Shown here in pieces: positions 41,979 through 50,243 of a stretch of 51,986 nt of DNA. The first letter of the stretch is position 1; each line of letters starts with the position of its first letter. The DNA is from an uncultured Clostridium sp. (GTDB taxonomy: Bacteria > Bacillota > Clostridia > Lachnospirales > Lachnospiraceae): NCBI GenBank assembly GCA_900538475.1, contig UPYT01000025.1, positions 1 to 51,986 on the forward strand, written 5' to 3'. The position numbers and the translations under genes are program-made. The notes beneath the pieces were generated by a model that saw only the letters and a list, made by a program, of their open reading frames with translations, made no database searches and was not told where the DNA came from.

Positions 41979-43253
41979 CTAAAACAGCTGACATCCCGCT
42001 ACATATTTATGAATAATATCCTGCTCACATCCCAGATAAATCATCCGCTCCAGACGCTCCTCCAGACTCAGCTCTGCAAAAAGCGGAGTAGGAACCCGAC
42101 TCTCATCCAGAACAAGTGCATCTGCCTCAAATCCGTCCTCAAAGCTTCCTACCTTTCCAAAGAAAGCTCCGCCTCCTGCCGTAGCCATATAAAAGACCTC
42201 TGGAACTGTCAGCGGCTTTAATGAGCTGTCACTCAGGCGCCATCTCAGCTTGCTGGTCTGGACTGCAAGCTCCATAGCTTTAAAGATAGAAAGCACAGTC
42301 CCTCCCGCTACATCAGAGCCCAGTCCTGTCGGAACTCCCTCATCCAGATATCTGCGAACCGGCGCAATTCCACTGGAAAGATTGGTATTAGATTCCGGAC
42401 AATGGGCGACAAAAACGCCTCGCTTCTTCATCAGTTCCAGTTCCTCATCCGGACACCATACACAGTGAGCCATAATGGTTTTGATCTCTCCGCCAAATGC
42501 CCCCGCCTTATCGTAGGCATCGCCATAGCAGCTGCTCCAGGGGCAGAGCTCCTGAACCCATGCAATTTCACTTTTATTCTCTGACAGATGGGACTGCAGC
42601 GGAAGTCCGTATTCCCTTGCAAGCTGTCCAATCCCTCTCATCAACTCGTCTGAACAGCTGGGAATAAAACGAGGAGTAAGAATTGGTTTTGTCCGCTGAT
42701 ACCGATCCTTGGTATTCTCCAGCCATTGTCTGGTTGCTCTAAGAGACTCATTGGCAGAGCTTTCACAGAGAATATCCGGAGAATTCCGGTCCATATTGAC
42801 CTTTCCCACATAGGAACAAATTCCACTCTCTTCCATCAAATCCATCAAAAGCTCTGTGGCCTCCGGATGAATCGTGGCAAAAATAACTGCCCTCGTAGTT
42901 CCGCTCCGTCTCATGTCTTCTGCAAACATCCCATACGCCTTTTTGGCGTACTCCAGATCCTGATATCTGCTCTCCTGAGGAAAGGTATGGGTATTCAGCC
43001 ACTCCAGAAGTTCCAAGTCCATTCCCAGTGAGCGGAAGGTATACTGCGGCGCGTGAAGATGAATATCCACCAGGCCCGGTATAATCAAATGTCCAGTATA
43101 ATCCTCCAATGGAATTTTCTGATACTTCTCCGGAAGTTTCTCAAATACCCCCCTGCATCTTCCCTCTTCGATGACCAGATATCCGTCCTTGCAGGATTGA
43201 AGGCTGGTTTTCGAGCGGGAATATACAATATCGCCCTTCAATACTCTGTTCAT
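41979..43253 (-). CDS. guaD: Guanine deaminase
   Basis: This zinc amidohydrolase converts guanine to xanthine and ammonia. The 424 residues show PGLVDIHLHAPQYTFRSLGMDLELLEWL, where HLHAPQ is the guanine deaminase metal motif, then LQSHLSENKSEIAWV, MAHCVWCPDEELELM and GLGSDVAGGTVLSIFKAM with the last metal-ligand Asp. A strong AAAGGAGG precedes the ATG. It is the first gene of the riboswitch-controlled operon with the purine permease. Confidence 0.95.
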   Translation of the reverse strand: MNRVLKGDIVYSRSKTSLQSCKDGYLVIEEGRCRGVFEKLPEKYQKIPLEDYTGHLIIPGLVDIHLHAPQYTFRSLGMDLELLEWLNTHTFPQESRYQDLEYAKKAYGMFAEDMRRSGTTRAVIFATIHPEATELLMDLMEESGICSYVGKVNMDRNSPDILCESSANESLRATRQWLENTKDRYQRTKPILTPRFIPSCSDELMRGIGQLAREYGLPLQSHLSENKSEIAWVQELCPWSSCYGDAYDKAGAFGGEIKTIMAHCVWCPDEELELMKKRGVFVAHCPESNTNLSSGIAPVRRYLDEGVPTGLGSDVAGGTVLSIFKAMELAVQTSKLRWRLSDSSLKPLTVPEVFYMATAGGGAFFGKVGSFEDGFEADALVLDESRVPTPLFAELSLEERLERMIYLGCEQDIIHKYVAGCQLF

Positions 43254-43373
43254 ATGCTTTGCCTCCTTTCTGAATGGGGAAACCCGCCTCCTTCCGGCGG
43301 TTCCCCCACTTACCCACAGCTTTGGGCACTGTCTGCTGCTGTACTTTCAGGAAATGTGTCATCGATAGAAGCT

Positions 43374-43402
43374 GTTTCATAGGACGTAATTTCCTATGAA
43401 AC
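43374..43402. repeat. Conserved-loop hairpin in the guaD leader
   Basis: GTTTCATAGGA and TCCTATGAAAC form a perfect 11-bp stem with loop CGTAATT. The core matches the hairpins at 34314 and 40334. Here it lies between the riboswitch terminator and the guaD start. A second GC-rich imperfect hairpin follows at about 43276-43308, near the ribosome site. Confidence 0.65.
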
Positions 43403-43403
43403 A

Positions 43404-43437
43404 AAAATGACTACATACCCAAAAGGGGTATGTAGTC
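43404..43437 (-). terminator. Riboswitch expression-platform terminator
   Basis: On the minus strand GACTACATACCC (43437-43426) pairs perfectly with GGGTATGTAGTC (43420-43409), then ATTTTTG. The 5' arm contains the aptamer's J3/1 and the P1 3' strand, so the terminator and the closed aptamer cannot coexist. Confidence 0.85.
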
Positions 43438-43491
43438 AACTATTTCGGTAGTTAGTAGAAACATCAGACCAGATTACTGATATATACATAC
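43428..43491 (-). ncRNA. Purine (guanine-type) riboswitch aptamer
   Basis: Read on the minus strand: P1 GTATGT/ACATAC, P2 ATCAG/CTGAT with an AATCTGG loop segment, J2/3 containing GTTTCTACT, P3 AACTA/TAGTT with loop CCGAAA, then J3/1 GACT. The J2/3 and loop motifs match the purine aptamer consensus. The C in GACT corresponds to position 74, which selects guanine over adenine. P1 is short and L3 is one base shorter than usual. It sits upstream of guanine deaminase and a purine permease. Confidence 0.85.
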
Positions 43492-43503
43492 GTCTATGAA
43501 CTT

Positions 43504-43532
43504 ATCATAGTAAATATATTCAGATTTTTCAA
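43504..43532 (-). promoter_or_regulatory. Promoter of the guaD-pbuG operon
   Basis: TTGAAA (43527-43532) and TATGAT (43504-43509) are 17 bp apart on the minus strand, placing the transcription start a few bases before the aptamer. Confidence 0.8.
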
Positions 43533-43568
43533 GATTTATTTTATTATTTTTATTTTTTATTTCTATTA

Positions 43569-44891
43569 TCAAAAATAAATATTTCCTTTTCCTCCTTCTT
43601 TTTTCAGAACATGCTGAATGTTTTTCTTAATCCGGTTGGAAAAATAGGCATACTGAATCAGTTCCTCCTCCTGAAAACCGGCAAACCGGGCCAGCTCAAA
43701 ATCCTGCTGTGCTCTTCCCAAATCCATCAGAATCGGCTCTGCAGCAGCCAGAAGTACTGCATTGACCTGATCCTCTGTCCGAATCAGCTCCTTTAAAGTC
43801 AGCTTTTTCAAGGCCAGCGCCAGACGGCTGCGGGACATATTGGTAATATCTGCCAGCTCCTTTAAGGTATCCACCCGCGGCTTCTGCCTTAAATAAATCA
43901 ACAGAATCACTTCTGTAAGGCTGAGCCCGTATTTATCTGCCACCGGATCCAGATAATATTCCAGAAGCTTCCGATCTCTGTATGCGTCCAGAAGAAGTCC
44001 GTCACTGTCCAAAGCCTCATGATTCACGCTGCTTCTTTCATCACCAAGCTTTTGTGTCCCGGAAAAAACAGAAAAAGGCACCGCTCCGTCTCCCGCTGCA
44101 TCCAAAAGGAACCGATACACAGAAAGGCGGTTCTTCTCATAATCCTCTTCTGTAAGAATGCATTTATAAAAATCATGGTAATACTCAAAAACCATCCGTT
44201 TCATTTTAATGGTCTTTGAAAGACTTAATCCCTGACTCACCAGAGAGCCCTTTGTTTTCACATAATAATACAGCGGCACCCGAAGCGCATAGATCGATTT
44301 TGTATGGCGCAGGTACTCCAGATTAAACATAAAATCCTCACACCAGCTAATTGTTTTATCCATAGACAGGCGGTATTGTTCTATCAAAGTTCTCTGAAAC
44401 AGCTTATTCCAAAGTACTCCATAATAAAAATCAGCCGGATTTTCCATCATAAATCCTGCAAACTCCTCCAGAGTCAAAATTCCGTCCTTATCAATATCTC
44501 CCTTGCGGGAAACCCTTTCTCCAATCACCCGGTAAAAATCAGTAATCACCATATCGCAGCCGCTTTCCCTGGCTGCTCTCACCATCAGTCCTGTTGCATC
44601 TGGCGTAATCCAGTCATCGCTGTCTAAAAACTGGATAAATTCTCCGCGAGCATTTTCCAGCCCCAGATTTCTGGTGTCAGAAACACCGGTGTTTTCTTTA
44701 TGAAGTACACGCACACGGCTGTCCTGCTTCCCGTATTCATCGCAGATTTCACCGGAATGATCTGTGCTTCCGTCATCTACCAGCAAAAGCTCAAAATCCG
44801 TATACTCCTGGCTCAAAACACTGTCCACACATCGGTGAATACTGGCTTCCGCATTATAAACAGGGATAATGATCGTCACTGTGGGCGTCAT
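43569..44891 (-). CDS. Family 2 glycosyltransferase fused to a MarR-like winged-helix domain
   Basis: The protein has 440 residues. Residues 1-230 are a GT-A glycosyltransferase with VTIIIPVYNAEASIHRCVDSVL, LLVDDGSTDHSG (DDG at 39-41), NTGVSDTRNLGLENARGEFIQFLDSDDW (DSDDW at 90-94). Residues about 318-430 look like a MarR regulator: LTEVILLIYLRQ, then LKELADITNMSRSRLALALKKLTLKELI, a wing, and long C-terminal helices ending RIKKNIQHVLKK. AGGAGG lies 7 nt before the chosen ATG. The frame is continuous. Joining an enzyme to a DNA-binding domain is unusual; it could self-regulate or sense substrate. Confidence 0.82.
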   Translation of the reverse strand: MTPTVTIIIPVYNAEASIHRCVDSVLSQEYTDFELLLVDDGSTDHSGEICDEYGKQDSRVRVLHKENTGVSDTRNLGLENARGEFIQFLDSDDWITPDATGLMVRAARESGCDMVITDFYRVIGERVSRKGDIDKDGILTLEEFAGFMMENPADFYYGVLWNKLFQRTLIEQYRLSMDKTISWCEDFMFNLEYLRHTKSIYALRVPLYYYVKTKGSLVSQGLSLSKTIKMKRMVFEYYHDFYKCILTEEDYEKNRLSVYRFLLDAAGDGAVPFSVFSGTQKLGDERSSVNHEALDSDGLLLDAYRDRKLLEYYLDPVADKYGLSLTEVILLIYLRQKPRVDTLKELADITNMSRSRLALALKKLTLKELIRTEDQVNAVLLAAAEPILMDLGRAQQDFELARFAGFQEEELIQYAYFSNRIKKNIQHVLKKEGGKGNIYF

Positions 44892-45081
44892 GGCTATTCC
44901 TCCTTCTTCCATTTCAGGCCGATCCGGCCATTTTCTTCCTGTTACAGTATAGCAAAATCCAGACAAATTGAATACCGTCTTTTTTCCAGAAAGACTTCTG
45001 CGTTCCCTCTCTCTTGTCTCAATCATCATCTTTCAATTTCAGGCTGATACTAAAACACATTCCAGAGCGATACAAAAGCTC

Positions 45082-45122
45082 TTGACAAATTCTGAAAAAG
45101 ACTTATAATGAACATAGTTCAT
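45082..45122 (+). promoter_or_regulatory. tetR promoter with operator
   Basis: TTGACA (45082-45087) and TATAAT (45104-45109) are 16 bp apart. ATGAAC-ATA-GTTCAT (45108-45122) overlaps the -10 and the start point. A near-identical palindrome precedes the next gene at 45785. Confidence 0.85.
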
Positions 45123-45140
45123 TTTGAAAGGAGCCAGCCC

Positions 45141-45719
45141 TTGAATACCATTGTCACTTCCAGAGAAGCCATTCTGCAGACCAGCCGTGAATTAATCCGG
45201 ACTCAGGGATGGGACGCTGTAAACATCCGCAATGTAGCAAAGGCCTGTGATATTTCTGTCGGATCCATTTACAATTATTTTCAAAATAAGTCCTCTTTGG
45301 TTACGGCCACTGTAGAAAGCGTATGGCAGGATATTTTCCATGAACCAGAAAATCCGGCAGGCTTTTCCCGATTTACAGAATGTATCCAGTGGGCCTATGA
45401 CTGTATGCGCAGAGGCAATGAAACTTATCCCGGCTTTTTCTCAGGCCACTCCATGATCTTTCTGGAGGAAGAAAAGGAAGATGGACAGAAACTTATGGAA
45501 AAATCTTGGCGTCATATTAAGAACGGCTTTTACGCGGCACTGATGCAGGATCCAGCCATTGATCACAGCCGATTTGACCAGGAATTCACTCCTCATAAAT
45601 TTGTGGATATTATTTTTTCCCTTATTCTGTCCTCACTGCTTCAGCAGGATTATAACTGCTCCGGCATCATAAGAATGACAGAGCTTCTTTTATACCGTCA
45701 GGATGATTCCCTTTTGTAG
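45141..45719 (+). CDS. TetR/AcrR-family repressor
   Basis: The protein has 192 residues. The N-terminal HTH is TSREAILQTSRELIRTQGWDAVNIRNVAKACDISVGSIYNYFQNKSSLVTATV, followed by a helical ligand domain. The TTG at 45141 is preferred: GGAG lies 7 nt before it, and the earlier ATG at 45108 is part of the operator and -10 region. It probably represses itself and the membrane protein downstream through matching palindromes. The ligand is unknown. Confidence 0.88.
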   Translation: MNTIVTSREAILQTSRELIRTQGWDAVNIRNVAKACDISVGSIYNYFQNKSSLVTATVESVWQDIFHEPENPAGFSRFTECIQWAYDCMRRGNETYPGFFSGHSMIFLEEEKEDGQKLMEKSWRHIKNGFYAALMQDPAIDHSRFDQEFTPHKFVDIIFSLILSSLLQQDYNCSGIIRMTELLLYRQDDSLL

Positions 45720-45784
45720 GCCGCTGAAGCAAATGCGCCCCGGCTCAGGAGTTCCCTTTTGGGAGCTCTTTCTTTGGAACAAAA

Positions 45785-45799
45785 ATGAACATTGTTCAT
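45785..45799 (+). promoter_or_regulatory. Second TetR operator
   Basis: ATGAACA-T-TGTTCAT is a perfect 15-nt palindrome. It lies in the spacer of a likely promoter (TTGGAA, 17 bp, CATAAT) ahead of the membrane protein gene. Confidence 0.78.
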
Positions 45800-45836
45800 A
45801 ATATAACACTTACTAAAACGAAAGTGAGGATTTTTT

Positions 45837-46517
45837 ATGCAGGCAATTGCAGAAACATTATTTGATATCGGATATTTAATCTCTGTCATCACCATTGGAG
45901 GCATGATGATTGGAAAAAGTAACGGAAAGAAAGAATACCGCCTGTTTGGTATTATGGCTGTTATTCTTGGTGTCGGAGATTCTTTTCATCTCGTTCCAAG
46001 AATTTACGCTCTATGCACAACCGGTCTGGAAAACTATACCGCCCTTCTTGGCGCTGGAAAATTTGTCACTTCTATTACCATGACCATATTTTATGTTCTT
46101 TTTTACCAGGTGTGGCGTATACGGTATCGCATAAGCGGGAAAAGGGAGCTTACCATTCTGGTGTATTTCCTGGCAGCTCTTCGAATTCTTCTCTGCCTGA
46201 TGCCTCAAAATCAGTGGATCAGCCCATCTGCTCCGCTTTCCTGGGGTATTTACCGGAATATTCCCTTTGCTCTTCTGGGCCTTTGCATCCTTCTCCTGTT
46301 TTATAAAAGCGCCCGTGAAACCAGAGATACGGATTTTCGCTGTATGTGGCTTACTATTCTTCTCAGCTTCGGCTTTTATATTCCTGTTGTACTCTGGGCC
46401 GATTCTGTTCCCCTGGTTGGAATGCTGATGATCCCCAAAACCTGTGCCTATTTATGGGCTGTTATTCTTGGATACCAGTCTATGAAAAAACTCTTGGCAA
46501 ATAACTGTACCTTCTGA
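45837..46517 (+). CDS. Membrane protein of unknown function, TetR-controlled
   Basis: This 226-residue protein has about seven hydrophobic segments: DIGYLISVITIGGMMIG, LFGIMAVILGVGDSFHLVPRIYAL, FVTSITMTIFYVLFYQVW, ILVYFLAALRILLCLM, FALLGLCILLLFYKS, WLTILLSFGFYIPVVLWA and the last one. GDSFHLVPR and the PQNQW loop hint at a ligand pocket. No family is recognised. A good ribosome site (AAAGTGAGGA) precedes the ATG. The upstream operator matches the tetR operator, so the pair forms a small regulated unit. Confidence 0.7.
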   Translation: MQAIAETLFDIGYLISVITIGGMMIGKSNGKKEYRLFGIMAVILGVGDSFHLVPRIYALCTTGLENYTALLGAGKFVTSITMTIFYVLFYQVWRIRYRISGKRELTILVYFLAALRILLCLMPQNQWISPSAPLSWGIYRNIPFALLGLCILLLFYKSARETRDTDFRCMWLTILLSFGFYIPVVLWADSVPLVGMLMIPKTCAYLWAVILGYQSMKKLLANNCTF

Positions 46518-46628
46518 AAAATCAAAACCGGCCTGGCCGATTCGCAGCTTCCAATCCTTCAGAAGATGCAGATATTATGTCAACTCTCGAAAAATATCTA
46601 CAAAGCAGTAGCTGTTCACAAAAACAGC

Positions 46629-46657
46629 TTGATATTGTTCTGTTTTTTGAATATAAT
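46629..46657 (+). promoter_or_regulatory. Promoter of the MORN-repeat gene
   Basis: TTGATA (46629-46634) and TATAAT (46652-46657) are 17 bp apart, about 105 nt before the gene. A hairpin GCTGTT-CACAAA-AACAGC lies just upstream, overlapping the first bases of the -35. Confidence 0.75.
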
Positions 46658-46768
46658 TTCATTAATATAAAGATAAGCAGAAAATTCAGACAGTAATTTC
46701 AAATTTTTATGCAAGGTACAAGATATACAACTCAAAACTAAATTGTGTTTTAAGTTGGAGGGACAGGT

Positions 46769-48979
46769 ATGAAGTATTATAAACAGACAGAAAATCGCAC
46801 GCTCCATATATTGATGGAGGTTTTAGAGGAAGAAGCCAAAAAGAATCCCCTGTGGACCTTACAGGGACTGTTTGCTCTCTGCCGGGATGTTTCTCTGCTG
46901 GACAATGTGCCGGAAAATGCAGACTATTTTGATGAGATCTACCTGACCTTTGCGGAGCTGTTCTCTGAGTTTAACCGCTACGGCCGGTTGGAAGATGTTC
47001 CTGAAACTATAGGAAAAGTATGCAGCTTTACCACAGATGAAGCCGCAAAAAATGAACTTCTTTCTGCCCTGGATGCGCTCCACTCCGGAACGATCCAGGG
47101 ACACACCAGATACTTGACTGCCAAATGGGAGGCAGAAGGAACCTGGCAGGACTGGCAGCGGCACATTGAGGAATTAAAGTCAGAGATTGCGGAGGTTCTG
47201 CCGTTACAGCTTCGAACTGACCTGGATAAGATAGAAGCTGCCATTGAAGGGCGTCCGGCGAAAAAGAAGAAAAAGAGTAAAGTGGCATCTGCTGTATTTC
47301 TGGTGTTCACCCTGCTGTTTACCTGGCTTTCCCTGTATCTCTTTTTACAGGGCGCAGGGACTGCATATCGTGCGCTGAATTTGCGTATACGAGGTCAAAA
47401 AGACACAGCGGAGGTTATTCAAATAGCCTGTGAAATGCGTCCTCAAAAAAACGACGATATTCAAAAACGCGCAAAGTATACCTATTTTGAGGTTGTAACA
47501 TTTACAACAGACACTGGAAAAGAGATTCAATCACGATTATACGGAAAAGGAAAATCGGAAAGCCTCTATTCGGTTAGCGACACAGTGGAGATTTACTACA
47601 ATCCTGAAGCACCGGCACAGATTACAGATGCCAGCTCCCATGCACAGCTGATAAAAGGTGTTGCTGCTATCGTATTTGGCCTTTTTATTTTCATTGTCAT
47701 TGCCAGCTTGAGCCGGAGCCTGTTTTTGGCTATGGGACCACTTGGTATGGTGGTTTCCATTGGCAGCAAGGCAATCCTCCTTGCCCTTGCTTTTTTATTG
47801 CTGGTCTATCAAAACATCTACGAATTGTATCGCTATTTTCCTTCTGTAGATGAAACGGAATGTACCAGCTCAGGCGGTATCATGGTTCGGGAAAGTAATG
47901 GGAAGCCGTTTTCCGGATTGATGCGATCCTGCACAGAAAACTCGATGTCTCTCTATTCCTATAAGGACGGTGAATTAGATGGCCTGGACGTTGTGTATAG
48001 TGATGGCATTGTGAAGGAAACCGGTCATTGGAAAAAGGGAAAACAAAACGGCCTGTTTACACTCTATACAGCCTCTGGCATCCTGATCGACTATGCCAAT
48101 TTTGAAGATGGCAATCGGCATGGTCTGACCCGGCAGTATGACCCGGAGACAGGCAGCATGACCCATGCAGGAAATTATCACCATGGCGAGATGGATGGTC
48201 TCTGGGTAGAGTACAGCCCGGATACCGGATATATTCTCATGGAGCAAACTTATCGTGAGGGAATCCTCCACGGTCCTGCCAGGCAGTATTATCCTGATGG
48301 ACAGCTCCAGATCGACATGAACTTTGAGGATGGCATTGCCCAGGGGCCGTATAAAGCCTACTATCCGAACGGACAACTCCAGGTAGAGGACAATTTGGAG
48401 AACGGCTCATACAGCAGCCAGGTCAAGATGTATCACGAAGATGGTTCACCTATGGAGATTTCCCTGTTCTCATCCGGCGATGCATCTGCTGATTCAGATG
48501 AAAGCGGAATCACCATTACCGAGATAGATGAGGAGTTCGAATATGGTGTTCCAGTATCTGATGCGCTCATGGATGCGCTCACAGTAGCCGAAACCCTGTG
48601 GCGTGCCCATGATGTATCTTCCTTTGATGCATACGCCAACAATCTGTATACCACCATTCCAATCAGCGAATTTCTTTTAGGCTCTGATGGAGAAGGGAAT
48701 GTCTCCTGTGAAGTGCTGCTGACCGAGGATAAGATCCTTCGGATCGAGGTCTGCCATGCAGAAAGCAGCCAGTCTCGCTATTTGGTGCAGGGTTTTGAGC
48801 AGGAAGAACCTTTCATTGAGGAACAGCAGATTCCACAAATGCTGGAAAGCCTGATTGCATTTGATCCGAATATCGATCCCTTTGATATGCTGATCAGCAT
48901 CATCAGCAATACAACAGGTTCTCCTGAGGAGGATTTCAGTTCCTATTCTGATAATGACTGGCATTTGCTCGGACAGTGA
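46769..48979 (+). CDS. Large membrane protein with DUF3592-like domain and MORN-type repeats
   Basis: The protein has 736 residues. Residues 1-165 are helical and soluble, ending in a KKKKK patch before a membrane helix (173-194). Residues 210-290 resemble DUF3592 (DTAEVIQI...YFEVVTFTTDTGKEIQSRLYG...VSDTVEIYYNPEAPAQI). Two more helices follow (297-318, 333-350). Residues 395-565 are MORN_2-type repeats such as YYPDGQLQIDMNFEDG and YYPNGQLQVEDNLENG. The last 150 residues form a separate acidic domain. GGAGGG precedes the ATG. The repeats resemble YwqK-type antitoxin proteins, but no toxin gene is present. Function unknown. Confidence 0.8.
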   Translation: MKYYKQTENRTLHILMEVLEEEAKKNPLWTLQGLFALCRDVSLLDNVPENADYFDEIYLTFAELFSEFNRYGRLEDVPETIGKVCSFTTDEAAKNELLSALDALHSGTIQGHTRYLTAKWEAEGTWQDWQRHIEELKSEIAEVLPLQLRTDLDKIEAAIEGRPAKKKKKSKVASAVFLVFTLLFTWLSLYLFLQGAGTAYRALNLRIRGQKDTAEVIQIACEMRPQKNDDIQKRAKYTYFEVVTFTTDTGKEIQSRLYGKGKSESLYSVSDTVEIYYNPEAPAQITDASSHAQLIKGVAAIVFGLFIFIVIASLSRSLFLAMGPLGMVVSIGSKAILLALAFLLLVYQNIYELYRYFPSVDETECTSSGGIMVRESNGKPFSGLMRSCTENSMSLYSYKDGELDGLDVVYSDGIVKETGHWKKGKQNGLFTLYTASGILIDYANFEDGNRHGLTRQYDPETGSMTHAGNYHHGEMDGLWVEYSPDTGYILMEQTYREGILHGPARQYYPDGQLQIDMNFEDGIAQGPYKAYYPNGQLQVEDNLENGSYSSQVKMYHEDGSPMEISLFSSGDASADSDESGITITEIDEEFEYGVPVSDALMDALTVAETLWRAHDVSSFDAYANNLYTTIPISEFLLGSDGEGNVSCEVLLTEDKILRIEVCHAESSQSRYLVQGFEQEEPFIEEQQIPQMLESLIAFDPNIDPFDMLISIISNTTGSPEEDFSSYSDNDWHLLGQ

Positions 48980-49170
48980 GCGGAAAATCAAATATAAATG
49001 AACCATCAAAAAAGAAAATGATGGCTATAAAAATAACACCTACAAAGAAAGGGTTCAGAAAGCGGGGGATCCAGTTGTTTATCTTAGCTGCATTATTATT
49101 GTTTGCCATTGGTGCATACAATATCTATCAATATCATAAGACCGTTGAAAAAGGATTGGAAGGACCGTAA
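48976..49170 (+). CDS. Small single-helix membrane protein
   Basis: The 64-residue frame begins at a GTG that overlaps the preceding stop (GTGA). A Lys-rich N-terminus is followed by one helix (IQLFILAALLLFAIGAYNIY) and a short tail. A second possible start is the ATGATG at 49019, without a strong ribosome site. The tight overlap and the following gene 12 bp downstream support it as a real member of the cluster. No family is recognised. Confidence 0.55.
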   Translation: MSGKSNINEPSKKKMMAIKITPTKKGFRKRGIQLFILAALLLFAIGAYNIYQYHKTVEKGLEGP

Positions 49171-49181
49171 GGAGGAAAAGT

Positions 49182-49538
49182 ATGGCAGGTTATATTTGCG
49201 CTCTTGCGATCAGTTTATTTGCAGTTGTGGCAGGGAGCTTTTGCATGGTCTATCCTCTGTACCATAAGCATGTCTGCAAAGAACCGGCAACGGCAAAGGT
49301 CATCGACATCCATAAGGAGCGGAGGGATGGCACATGGCACTCCTATCCGGTATTCCAATATCGGGCCAATGGACAAACGATAGTAATCCAGCATAATGTC
49401 AGCCCTTCCTCCTATGAGATTGGCGATCAGGTCGAACTGCTGTATAATCAGAACGCTCCAGAACAATATTACATCCCCCATGCATCCGGCGGGAATTGGG
49501 CATTTCTGCTTGGCGGGGCCTTTTTCTTGAGCCTATGA
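49182..49538 (+). CDS. DUF3592-like membrane protein, probably truncated
   Basis: The 118-residue protein has an N-terminal helix (ICALAISLFAVVAGSFCMVYPLY), then a DUF3592-like domain: ATAKVIDIHKERRDGTWHSYPVFQYRANGQTIVIQ... and YEIGDQVELLYNQNAPEQYYIP. A second helix begins at NWAFLLGGAFFLSL and is cut off by the stop. The stop lies only about 50 bp from the IS3 element and close to where the IS256-type element must begin. AAGGAGG precedes the ATG. The domain echoes the one inside the large upstream protein, suggesting related jobs. Confidence 0.75.
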   Translation: MAGYICALAISLFAVVAGSFCMVYPLYHKHVCKEPATAKVIDIHKERRDGTWHSYPVFQYRANGQTIVIQHNVSPSSYEIGDQVELLYNQNAPEQYYIPHASGGNWAFLLGGAFFLSL

Positions 49539-49641
49539 AACTTTTTCTGTAAAATAACCTAAGTAAGGTCCTTCTATGATACAATATGTACTGACCCCCA
49601 AAAGTTAGACTGAAATCTAACGATTGGAGGTCGGTATTTTT

Positions 49642-50220
49642 ATGTCCAAATACAGCTATGAATTCAAAAAGAATGTCGTTATGTCCTATCTTAATGGCGA
49701 AGGTGACTACACATATTTAGCAAACTTTTATAGTATTCCATCAAAAACACGTATCCGAGAATGGGTTGCTGCATATCAGAAATTCGGAGATGAAGGACTA
49801 TTTCGCTCTCGACAGCAAGCAAAATACTCTTTCGAAAAGAAGCTATCTGTTGTAGAATTATATTTATCAAGTGAAATCTCATATCAGGATTTAGCCTTGC
49901 AGGAAGGAATTACCAACCCATGTATGATTGTAAACTGGGTGAATCGCTTTCGTGCAGCCGGACCTGAAGCATTGAGACCTCGGAAGAAAGGTCGGAAGAA
50001 AACATTGGATAAACCAAAAACAGATAGTAAAGTTCAAGAAACAAAAGAAAGAATTATAGATACAAGTGCTGAACATGTAAAAGAATTGGAGGATGAGCTT
50101 CTTAAGTTAAGGATTGAGAATGCGTTTTTAAAAGAACTGAGGAGACTGCGCTTAGAGGACGAAGCAAAAATGAGAGAACAGCTCGAATCATCAACAGTCT
50201 CCGAGGACGATTCAAACTAA
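49642..50220 (+). CDS. IS3-family transposase subunit A
   Basis: This DNA-binding subunit of 192 residues carries two helix-turn-helix units (SYLNGEGDYTYLANFYSIPSKTRIREWVAAYQKFGDEGLF and ELYLSSEISYQDLALQEGITNPCMIVNWVNRFRAAGPEAL). A leucine-zipper-like helix follows (VKELEDELLKLRIENAFLKEL). The ATG at 49642 follows GGAGG. It ends in a frame one base off from subunit B, which is joined by frameshifting. Confidence 0.9.
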   Translation: MSKYSYEFKKNVVMSYLNGEGDYTYLANFYSIPSKTRIREWVAAYQKFGDEGLFRSRQQAKYSFEKKLSVVELYLSSEISYQDLALQEGITNPCMIVNWVNRFRAAGPEALRPRKKGRKKTLDKPKTDSKVQETKERIIDTSAEHVKELEDELLKLRIENAFLKELRRLRLEDEAKMREQLESSTVSEDDSN

Positions 50221-50243
50221 AAGATCTTCTCTCGTATACTGGA

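Noticed and set aside
46616..46807. 63-codon - strand frame upstream of the MORN gene
   Set aside because: There is no ribosome site and it overlaps the promoter and start of the real gene on the other strand.
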